Assembly (NCBI GenBank): GCA_002305415.1
Contig: DBQX01000131.1
Location: 1-64,000, forward strand
Direction: 5' to 3'
DNA from: Actinomycetales bacterium UBA1383
GTDB lineage: Bacteria; Actinomycetota; Actinomycetes; Actinomycetales; Actinomycetaceae
Length of the DNA stretch: 64,000 nt
Shown here: positions 1-6,063 of the stretch, piece after piece
Position numbering within the stretch: the stretch's first letter is position 1
Layout: every line of letters begins with the position of its first letter
Made by a program: the position numbers and the translations under genes
Notes under the pieces: model-generated
What the model was told of the DNA's origin: nothing
The model's input: the letters and a program-made list of their open reading frames with translations, nothing else
Databases searched by the model: none

Positions 1-641
1 TGGGCGAGGATGGCGGTGATCCACGCCCACCCCCCGGTGAACCGGCGTTCCGGCGGGTGGGACGGGGTGCGTTGCCAAACCGGGACCGGTTCCAGGAGCA
101 GGAACGCGACCCACCCCAGAGGGAGGAAAGAGAGCCAGAACCAGGCCCACTTGGTCGCTCGCCGGGGCTGGGGACCACCGATGAGGACGAACAGCATCAT
201 CAGATGGACGATCGCGAATGGGCTCCACTGGATCCCGGAAGGGCCCATGTAGTACTCGGCGCGCCGTTCGAGTGCCACCGCACCGGGTGAGCCGGCGACC
301 GCCTGCACGATGAGGGTGTCCTCGTCCACCTGCTCGCCTGGCAGGGTGCTCACCGTGTAGTAGGAGTACCCGTCCCGGCCGGAGGTCTCCCACTCCACCC
401 GTTGGGAGAAGCTCCCCATCATGCCGTCCTCGGCCGGCGCACCCAGGACCACCCGGGTGACCTCACTGGCCTCCAGGCTGCGGAGCAGGTCCCCCACACT
501 CCGTTCGACGGGCTGGGTGAACCAGTGGGCGAATGCGGCCACCACAATCAGCGCGGCCGCCACCCGGGCCACCACCGCGAGCCGCGACGGCGGCGCCACC
601 GCGGTGACGACGTCGTCCCGCACCACCACACCACTCGACAT
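1..641 (-). CDS. Hypothetical multi-pass membrane protein, 3' end beyond the window
   Basis: The minus strand is open from an ATG at 641 to the window edge, giving 213 codons without a stop, so the C-terminus is missing. I do not recognise the family. Residues 21-40 form a hydrophobic helix; residues about 45-135 are polar and probably extracytoplasmic; further membrane segments lie at about 140-156 and 164-183, and another begins near 204. The layout is one helix, an external domain of about 90 residues, then a cluster of helices. The start is supported by codon pattern and a G-rich stretch upstream; an in-frame GTG three codons earlier is an alternative. A promoter candidate lies about 80 bp upstream, right beside the HNH island. 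Real gene: likely. Function: unknown. Confidence 0.6.
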   Translation of the reverse strand, partial: MSSGVVVRDDVVTAVAPPSRLAVVARVAAALIVVAAFAHWFTQPVERSVGDLLRSLEASEVTRVVLGAPAEDGMMGSFSQRVEWETSGRDGYSYYTVSTLPGEQVDEDTLIVQAVAGSPGAVALERRAEYYMGPSGIQWSPFAIVHLMMLFVLIGGPQPRRATKWAWFWLSFLPLGWVAFLLLEPVPVWQRTPSHPPERRFTGGWAWITAILA

Positions 642-719
642 GCCAATCACCCCGGGACCATTGTGACCACGAAGGCGAAGACGTTGTCAGGCGGATGGGA
701 AAGCGAGGAACCACCGGAC

Positions 720-725
720 ATACTA
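720..725 (-). promoter_or_regulatory. -10 element candidate for the 1-641 membrane-protein gene
   Basis: On the minus strand the hexamer TAGTAT lies here. A weak -35-like CTGATT sits 18 nt further upstream. This predicts a transcript start near 713 and a leader of about 70 nt. The element lies about 50 bp from the left direct repeat of the HNH island, so the island adjoins this promoter without interrupting it. The call rests on motif match only. Confidence 0.35.
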
Positions 726-772
726 TTCGGATCAACTATCGGGAATCAGAGCACAGCTTCCACATTTCGTCT

Positions 773-818
773 CGCTGACAGGCCACTCGTCTCACATCAA
801 CTCGTCCTGCTGCCAGTT
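773..818. repeat. Left direct repeat of the HNH island
   Basis: Bases 784-818 are identical over 35 bp to 2080-2114. The match continues imperfectly to 773 (cgctgac shared, then one substitution and one extra base). The two copies are 1296 bp apart and enclose one gene, the HNH nuclease. Read on the minus strand, both copies encode the same short tail (NWQQDELM then stop), so the repeat may derive from a gene 3' end. Attachment-site-like repeats, a duplication or unequal recombination would all explain it. No integrase is present. Confidence 0.75.
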
Positions 819-936
819 ACCAACGGGAGTTGCAGCAGGTGATGCAACTACTCCCGGCTCATTGATATGCGGGCCCAGCAGCCTCCTAGGGTGCTGCCCG
901 CACGCACCACTACCAGCGCGACCACGAGCCTGCCCG

Positions 937-1863
937 TCACGCGGGCATCTTGGCGCCCTTGGCGCGGTTGCAGCGCCAGCACAGCGTCTGGAGGTTCTCG
1001 GGCTCGCTGAGGCCACCCTTGGCCACGGGGACGATGTGATCGACTTCGAGCAACAAGTGCGGCTCCGCGGCGACCGAGATGCCGCACGACGGGTTCTGGC
1101 AGGTGTGGCGATCGCGCTCCTTGATCCACGCTCGCAGACGAGCGGTCATGAGAGCGCGCTGGCCTGCGGCGGACTTCGCCCAGCGAATCTTCTGGACGAG
1201 GGTCTCGGAGAGCGCATCGAGCGTGGGGGTGTCGAGGGTGATGTCGACCGTCTGGCCGCTGTTGCCGCCCGCTGAGGTGTACTGGAACTTGTAGTTCGGG
1301 TACGGCACAGTGATCGGCGACAGATGGACACCCACCAGGCTCCAGAACTCATCCGCATACCGCTTGAGGATGAACGCGGGAGGTTTGATCATCGCGACGA
1401 TCTCGGCCTCGCGGCGCTGCACGTTGCCGACCGCCTCCTCCAGCCGCGAGATGTCCTCGGCCACCCGCTGCACATCGGCCAGCGTTTCCTCGTTTGCCTT
1501 GATCTCGAAGTACTTCATGAGGTACTTGATCGGCTCCATGCTCGCGTTGCGCACGACCTGAAGCGACGCGTTATGGACGTGCGGCGCGTACTCGGCCACG
1601 TTGCGGTCGCGACGGTTGTTCCACGCCGAGGTGTTCTTGAAGTTCGCGAGGTGCGCGTACTGGCCGGTGGACGACGCCCCCAGCTCGAATGCGCCCTGGT
1701 CGCGAATCTCGGCCACGTAGTTTACGACGTCGTTGTGCTCGGCCACGACCGAGGCGACCTGAGCGCGTAACGACTTGAACTGCTCCGAGTTGAAGTATCG
1801 GTTCTTACGAACCTTCCAGATGAACGGATTCGCGATCAGCACCATTGCGATCGCGAGAAGCAT
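937..1863 (-). CDS. Membrane-anchored HNH endonuclease domain protein
   Basis: The 308-residue frame ends in an HNH nuclease domain: Cys pair CQNPSC at about 256-261, then VDHIVPVAKGG with the DH pair, then an N of PENLQ and CWRCNRAKG, giving the treble-clef Cys/His set. The N-terminus begins inside a hydrophobic helix (about 1-16) followed by basic residues; the middle is helical and rich in charged residues, with a possible coiled coil around 118-155. The frame starts at an ATG with no good ribosome site. The true start is probably 1942, reached through a one-base frameshift (see 1864-1942). GC is visibly lower than in neighbours (33 of 60 bases at 1501-1560). HNH proteins of this sort serve in restriction, homing or phage defence; which applies here is unknown. 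No partner gene is present. Confidence 0.7.
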   Translation of the reverse strand: MLLAIAMVLIANPFIWKVRKNRYFNSEQFKSLRAQVASVVAEHNDVVNYVAEIRDQGAFELGASSTGQYAHLANFKNTSAWNNRRDRNVAEYAPHVHNASLQVVRNASMEPIKYLMKYFEIKANEETLADVQRVAEDISRLEEAVGNVQRREAEIVAMIKPPAFILKRYADEFWSLVGVHLSPITVPYPNYKFQYTSAGGNSGQTVDITLDTPTLDALSETLVQKIRWAKSAAGQRALMTARLRAWIKERDRHTCQNPSCGISVAAEPHLLLEVDHIVPVAKGGLSEPENLQTLCWRCNRAKGAKMPA

Positions 1864-1942
1864 GACGAAGCCGTTGCCGGTGGAACCACCAAGAATGATG
1901 GGGGGCCGCGATCAGCAGCGTGATGAAGAGCCACTTGGGCAT
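1864..1942 (-). other. Out-of-frame 5' segment of the HNH gene (frameshift at a C6 tract)
   Basis: An ATG at 1942 follows a strong ribosome site (ggaggg, 5 nt spacing). Its frame encodes MPKWLFITLLIAAP and then meets six C residues (G run at 1900-1905 on the plus strand). Removing one C joins it in frame to the 308-residue HNH frame and adds 26 residues that complete a double membrane anchor. As written, the frame from 1942 stops after about 45 codons, and the HNH frame has a stop just upstream of the tract. Explanations are a sequencing error, an inactivating mutation, or phase variation at the homopolymer. Confidence 0.7.
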
Positions 1943-2069
1943 TGGTTTCCCTCCGGTGTAGATCTATGTGTTCTATTCGTGAAGTCTCCTGCCAGCCTAT
2001 CGAGCATCTCCGACACGCTCGGATGATGAGCGCATCATCACGCGAAGTCCGCGACTTGGCGATCGCCAT

Positions 2070-2114
2070 CGCTGACGGGCACTCGTCTCACATCAACTCG
2101 TCCTGCTGCCAGTT
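2070..2114. repeat. Right direct repeat of the HNH island
   Basis: This is the partner of 773-818, identical over 2080-2114. Unlike the left copy, the terminal part is followed at once by its own inverted copy, which makes a 15-bp hairpin. If the repeats are recombination sites, the hairpin may be part of the recognition structure. Confidence 0.75.
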
Positions 2115-2130
2115 TAGCAGGACGAGTTGA
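2093..2130. repeat. Perfect 15-bp inverted repeat (hairpin)
   Basis: Arms 2093-2107 (tcaactcgtcctgct) and 2116-2130 are perfectly complementary around an 8-nt loop. No T tract follows on either strand, so it is not a canonical intrinsic terminator. It lies about 95 bp beyond the ltaE stop and could still end or protect that transcript. The left arm is part of the direct repeat that also occurs at 784-818. Confidence 0.6.
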
Positions 2131-2222
2131 AACGGCTCCGAGATCTTTGTCTCCACGATCGCCCCGTTCTCAGGCCCCCTACAGATCACATTCACCGAAG
2201 TACCCGGCACGGCCGTGGAGGG

Positions 2223-3275
2223 CTACGCCATCCTCAGCTCCGACTGACGATTCTGCCCATCCGCGTACCGCGTGAGCAGCCGGCCGACGACTTCACCCGC
2301 CTGCACGCACTCCTCATGGGTGACGTCGAGGTGCGTCACCGCACGAACCGTCCGGGGGCCCAGCGCGGACACCGCCACGCCCTCGGCAGCGGCCCCGGCG
2401 ACGACCGTCCCCGCCGGCGCGTCCAGCACGACGATGTTGGTCGCCACGTCTCCGACGGCGGCCGGCGCGTGGGCGGCGACGGCGGCGGCAAATGCCCGGG
2501 CCGCCGCGTGGTCCTCGGCGAGCCGATCGACGTGGTGTTCGAGGGCATACAGCGCGCCGGCGGCGAGGATGCCGGCCTGACGCCACCCGCCCCCGAGCCG
2601 CTTGCGGAGCACCCGGGCACGGGCAATCCGCTCCTCGTTCGCCACGAGGACCGAACCAACCGGCGCACCCAGGCCCTTCGAGAAGCACACCGTCACGGTG
2701 TCGAACAGGTGTGCGACCTCGCGCAGTGGGACGCCGGTGGCCACGTGCGCGTTCCAGAGCCGCGCGCCGTCCAGGTGCAGCTTCACGCCGGACTCCCTGC
2801 ACAGCGCCGCGACCTCGCGCAGGTGCGTGAGCGGCTGGATCGTGCCGCCGCCGAAGTTGTGGGTGCTCTCCAGTGCCACGGCGGCGGTGGAGACGAGGAA
2901 CGGCCCCGCGTCGGGTTGCAGCATCCGTGCGACGGCGTCGGTCGTGGCGATCCCTGCCTCGGCCTGCCACGTCCGGACCGAGACACCGTGGAGCGCGGCG
3001 TGGGATCCCATCTCGGCGCGTGCGACGTGCGCGGCGGAGTCGCAGAGCAGTTCCATCCCGGGCGGCACGAGCAGCGTCACGCCGAGCAGGTTGCAGAGCG
3101 ACCCGCTGGCGCAGAACAGGCCCGCCTCGTGCCCAAGCAGCTCCGCCGTCCGCCTCTCGAGGGCGGCGACCGTCGGGTCCTCGCCGTAGACGTCATCTCC
3201 GACCTCCGCCGCGAGCATCGCTGCCCGCATCCCCGGTGTGGGCCGCGTGACGGTGTCGCTGCGCAAGTCGATCAT
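2223..3275 (-). CDS. ltaE: Low-specificity L-threonine aldolase
   Basis: A PLP-dependent fold-type I enzyme that cleaves L-threonine or allo-threonine to glycine and acetaldehyde in the cytosol. The N-terminus IDLRSDTVTRPT is the family signature. The PLP lysine is K200 in CFSKGLGAP; D169 in LHLDGARLWNA contacts the cofactor ring; H83 in AAHVARAE is the stacking histidine. Its 350 residues match the usual length. It starts at an ATG at 3275 and diverges from rbpA across 117 bp. Downstream lies the HNH island and its hairpin. Nothing suggests loss of activity. Confidence 0.92.
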   Translation of the reverse strand: MIDLRSDTVTRPTPGMRAAMLAAEVGDDVYGEDPTVAALERRTAELLGHEAGLFCASGSLCNLLGVTLLVPPGMELLCDSAAHVARAEMGSHAALHGVSVRTWQAEAGIATTDAVARMLQPDAGPFLVSTAAVALESTHNFGGGTIQPLTHLREVAALCRESGVKLHLDGARLWNAHVATGVPLREVAHLFDTVTVCFSKGLGAPVGSVLVANEERIARARVLRKRLGGGWRQAGILAAGALYALEHHVDRLAEDHAAARAFAAAVAAHAPAAVGDVATNIVVLDAPAGTVVAGAAAEGVAVSALGPRTVRAVTHLDVTHEECVQAGEVVGRLLTRYADGQNRQSELRMA

Positions 3276-3314
3276 CAGACCAGCCTAGGGTGACGACCGC
3301 CCCTTCCGGGCGCA

Positions 3315-3341
3315 GGGAACATTCGTGGCTGCGCGGGCGTT
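3315..3341 (+). promoter_or_regulatory. SigR/SigH-type promoter of rbpA
   Basis: GGGAAC at 3315-3320, an 18-nt spacer, then GTT at 3339-3341. This matches the GGAAY-N18/19-GTT pattern of the actinobacterial thiol-oxidative-stress sigma factor SigR/SigH. A transcript would start near 3347, about 45 nt before the rbpA ATG. In Streptomyces coelicolor rbpA is a known SigR target, so position and gene agree with the motif. Confidence 0.6.
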
Positions 3342-3392
3342 GAGCAATCAGTGGGCCCACAAGGCCGTCGTCGTCACACAAGGGGTAGAGGA

Positions 3393-3743
3393 ATGGCAGA
3401 GCGTTCGCTTCGCGGAATGAGCATCGGGTCCAAGTCGATGGAGTCCGAGGAGAACGTCGAGTTCGCCCCCCGGCAGGTGGCGCGATACGACTGCCCGAAC
3501 GGGCACGTCATCGAGTTGCCCTTCGCACTGGAGGCCGAGGTGCCCGAGGTCTGGGAGTGCCGCTGCGGCGAGCAGGCGGTGCTGCGGGACCACCTCCGCC
3601 CCGAGCCCACGAAGCCCGTGAAGCAGCCGCGGACCCACTGGGACATGCTGCTCGAGCGGCGCACCCGGGAAGAGCTGGAGGAACTGCTCAACGAGCGGCT
3701 GGAGTTGCTGCGTTCCGGCCAGCTCCGCCGTCGTTCCGCCTGA
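3393..3743 (+). CDS. rbpA: RNA polymerase-binding protein RbpA (canonical copy)
   Basis: RbpA stabilises the RNA polymerase holoenzyme and open complex through contacts with principal sigma. The 116 residues show the known layout: flexible N-terminus (about 1-25), core domain with C34, H38, C56 and C58 in a zinc-binding arrangement, a basic linker (about 71-80), and the sigma-interaction helix starting at RTHWDMLLERR and running to about 107. The start at 3393 has ribosome site ggggtagagga; upstream in-frame codons look non-coding. It is convergent with ppm1 (15 bp between stops), as in mycobacteria. A second, diverged copy lies at 53899-54246. Confidence 0.93.
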   Translation: MAERSLRGMSIGSKSMESEENVEFAPRQVARYDCPNGHVIELPFALEAEVPEVWECRCGEQAVLRDHLRPEPTKPVKQPRTHWDMLLERRTREELEELLNERLELLRSGQLRRRSA

Positions 3744-3758
3744 CGGGGCCGCGTCCGT

Positions 3759-4502
3759 TCACTCCGCTGTCCGGCGGAGGGCACGGCGCAGCTGGGCGCC
3801 CCGCAGCCGAAGTCCGAGGTCCGTGGTCCGCCACATCGCCTCACGGACGATCGCACCGCTCATCTTCGAGGCCCCCCGGGTCCGCTCCACGAAACTGATG
3901 GGAACCTCGACCACGCTCCCGCCGGCGGCCACCGTCTGGCGTGTCATCTCGACCTGGAAGTAGTACCCGGACACCCCCACCGAATCGAAGTCGATCCGCT
4001 CGAGGACCTCACGGGTGTACACCCGGAATCCGGCCGTCGCGTCCGCCACGGGCAGGCCGAGCCAGAGGCGGACGTACAGGTTGCCGCCGCGCGAGAGCAG
4101 TTCGCGGTGCCGTGGCCAGTTGACGACCTCTCCCCCGGCCACCCACCGCGAGCCGATCACGAGATCCGGCCGGTCCGCGGCGACGGCCCGGGACAGCAGG
4201 GAGCCCAGCTGCTCGGGGCGGTGTGAGCCGTCGGCGTCCATCTCCACCAGGTGGGTGTACCCGCGTGCCAGGCCCCAGCGGAACGCGTCGAGGTACGCCC
4301 TCCCCAATCCTTCCTTGCCCGCGCGGTGCAGCACGTGCACCCGCGGGTCCCGGGACGCGAGCTGGTCGGCGATCGCGCCGGTGCCGTCCGGGCTGGCGTC
4401 GTCGGCGACGAGCACGTCCACATCCAGCGCTCGCACGCGCGTGACGATGTCCGCGATGTTCTCCCGCTCGTTGTAGGTCGGGATCACCACCAGTGCCCTC
4501 AT
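3759..4502 (-). CDS. ppm1: Polyprenol monophosphomannose synthase (GT2)
   Basis: Transfers mannose from GDP-mannose to polyprenyl phosphate, giving the lipid donor used for extracytoplasmic mannosylation of proteins and lipoglycans. The 247-residue protein is a DPM1-type GT2 domain: VVIPTYNERENI at the N-terminus, LVADDASPDGT, and the metal-binding DxD at D89/D91 (VEMDADGSH). It has no membrane domain, so it would rely on Lnt or another partner for anchoring. The ATG at 4502 overlaps the lnt stop by 4 nt, so the two are translationally coupled; in Mycobacterium tuberculosis they are one fused protein. Confidence 0.9.
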   Translation of the reverse strand: MRALVVIPTYNERENIADIVTRVRALDVDVLVADDASPDGTGAIADQLASRDPRVHVLHRAGKEGLGRAYLDAFRWGLARGYTHLVEMDADGSHRPEQLGSLLSRAVAADRPDLVIGSRWVAGGEVVNWPRHRELLSRGGNLYVRLWLGLPVADATAGFRVYTREVLERIDFDSVGVSGYYFQVEMTRQTVAAGGSVVEVPISFVERTRGASKMSGAIVREAMWRTTDLGLRLRGAQLRRALRRTAE

Positions 4503-6025
4503 TCGTTCCCCTTCCGGCGGGACGACGGCGTCCCCCTCCTCGCGAGCGCCGCGGCGAGCGCCAGCAGCGCGGCCGCCCACACGATCGTACGCGGCGCGTC
4601 CCCCAGGCGGTCGGACACGCTCAGGGAGGTCCGCAGCGGGAGGTCCTCCACGCCTACCCACTCCGTGTACAGCTCATCGGTCGAGCGGGCGACGATGGTC
4701 CCGTCCGGGAGGAAGAACCCGCTGACACCGACTGTCGAGACCTGCACGGTGGCCCGGCCGTGTTCGACGGCGCGGAACCGGGAGATCGCCAGCTGCTGGG
4801 TGGCCTCCTGCGTGAATCCGAACGAGGCGTTGTTCGTCGGGATGACGAGGAACTCCGCGCCGAGTTGCACCGACTCACGCAGCAACTCGTGGTAGGCCAC
4901 CTCGAAGCAGATGCCCACGCCGACGACGACGTCCCGCCCCAGCCGGCCGATGGGTACGTCCATCACACCAGGGTCCTCCCCCTGCGCCATGTCCACCCCC
5001 ACGAGGTCGACGGCGGAGGACAGCCGGCGGAAGAAGTCACGATGGGGGATGTACTCCCCGAACGGAACCGGGTGCTGCTTCGTGTACGAGGCGAAGGCAC
5101 GGCCGTCCCGCCAGCCGATGTAGTCGTTGTAGCGGGTGTCGGTGGTGTACCGCTGCGTCCCCAGCAGCAACGGCACGCCGACCGCGGCCTGGGCTGCGGT
5201 GACGTCGGATGCGACCTCGTCATCGGTACGCGGGTCGATGTCGGCGGCGGACTCGGGCCAGAGCACGATGTCGATCTCCTCGCCCTCCGCGGCCAGGGAC
5301 TCCGTGAGGGCCCGGTAGTTGGCGGTGATCACGCGCGCCTGCCCGAGCGCCTCCTCGCCGCGCACGGGGACACTACCCTGCACTGCGGCCACCGTGAGGC
5401 GGCCGGACTCGGCCCCGGTCTCGACGGGCACCAGCCCGGCGCCGGCGACCACGGCCGCGGCCGCGACGACGCCGAGGACGGTCCGCCGCCCCGGGCGGGC
5501 GGCGAGTTCGGCGAGCGTCCACCCACCCGCGACGACCACACCGCTCACGAGGACCGTCCCTCCCCACGATGCGAGACGGAGCAGTGGCCCGTCGCCCTGG
5601 GAGAAGGCGAGTGTTCCCCACGGGAACCCGCCGAACGGCACGATCATCCGTGCCTGCTCGAGCCCGACCCAGAGGACGACCGCGACGGGAACCCGCCATG
5701 CGGGGAGCCGCGCCGCCGCGACGGCGTAGAGCAGGCCGAAGGCGGCAACGAACGCCGCCTGGCTCACCGACAGGGCCACCCACGGCGGCCACTGGCCCAC
5801 GGAGTGCAACGACCAGGAGAGCAGCGGCAGGAAGAATCCGAGCCCCCACGTGAGGCCGGCGAGGGCGGCAGTGCCCGGCCGCACCTCACGCAGGCCGACG
5901 CCCAGGAGTGCGACGCCGATGAAGGCCGCCGGCCACCAGGAGTGGTACGGGAAGGCCAGATTGGTCACCAGCCCGCCAGCGGCCGCGAGCGCGAGCGCGC
6001 GGACGGCTGGGCGGGAGGTGGGCAT
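4499..6025 (-). CDS. lnt: Apolipoprotein N-acyltransferase
   Basis: Adds the third acyl chain to the N-terminal cysteine of lipoproteins on the outer face of the membrane. The 508 residues have several N-terminal membrane helices (to about 195) followed by a carbon-nitrogen hydrolase domain. The catalytic triad is visible: E258 in LWPESA, K316 in YTKQHPVPFGEY, C373 in GICFEVAYHE. The ATG at 6025 was chosen because the upstream frame is not protein-like. The stop overlaps ppm1 (ATGA). At least one substrate in the window is the RibY-like lipoprotein at 15650-16660. Confidence 0.9.
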   Translation of the reverse strand: MPTSRPAVRALALAAAGGLVTNLAFPYHSWWPAAFIGVALLGVGLREVRPGTAALAGLTWGLGFFLPLLSWSLHSVGQWPPWVALSVSQAAFVAAFGLLYAVAAARLPAWRVPVAVVLWVGLEQARMIVPFGGFPWGTLAFSQGDGPLLRLASWGGTVLVSGVVVAGGWTLAELAARPGRRTVLGVVAAAAVVAGAGLVPVETGAESGRLTVAAVQGSVPVRGEEALGQARVITANYRALTESLAAEGEEIDIVLWPESAADIDPRTDDEVASDVTAAQAAVGVPLLLGTQRYTTDTRYNDYIGWRDGRAFASYTKQHPVPFGEYIPHRDFFRRLSSAVDLVGVDMAQGEDPGVMDVPIGRLGRDVVVGVGICFEVAYHELLRESVQLGAEFLVIPTNNASFGFTQEATQQLAISRFRAVEHGRATVQVSTVGVSGFFLPDGTIVARSTDELYTEWVGVEDLPLRTSLSVSDRLGDAPRTIVWAAALLALAAALARRGTPSSRRKGNE

Positions 6026-6063
6026 GCGGTCAAGGGTAGACGGCGGCGTCACGCGACGCAGTC

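Larger units (their letters stand above)
642..936. other. Intergenic stretch with left island boundary
   Basis: This 295-bp gap holds the promoter candidate at 720-725 and the left copy of the direct repeat at 773-818. I see no coding sequence with a convincing start. Just after the repeat, an 8-bp inverted pair (806-813 with 832-839, core cctgctgc/gcagcagg) could form a weak hairpin. It looks like a decayed version of the strong hairpin next to the right repeat. Confidence 0.5.
1943..2222. other. Intergenic, structured stretch at the right island boundary
   Basis: This 280-bp gap contains the HNH ribosome site, a small perfect hairpin at 2022-2039 (gatgatg/catcatc, 4-nt loop), the right direct repeat, and the 15-bp hairpin at 2093-2130. 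GC is lower than in the backbone. No gene with a supported start is visible. Confidence 0.5.

Noticed and set aside
2131..2247. Plus-strand open stretch reading toward VPGTAVEGYAILSSD, a possible gene remnant
   Set aside because: It has no start codon, overlaps the 3' end of ltaE, and the opposite strand is equally open. In high-GC DNA this is expected by chance.
2127..3293. 388-codon plus-strand frame antisense to ltaE
   Set aside because: It is a composition shadow of threonine aldolase. It is Arg/His-rich with no recognisable domain and no ribosome site.
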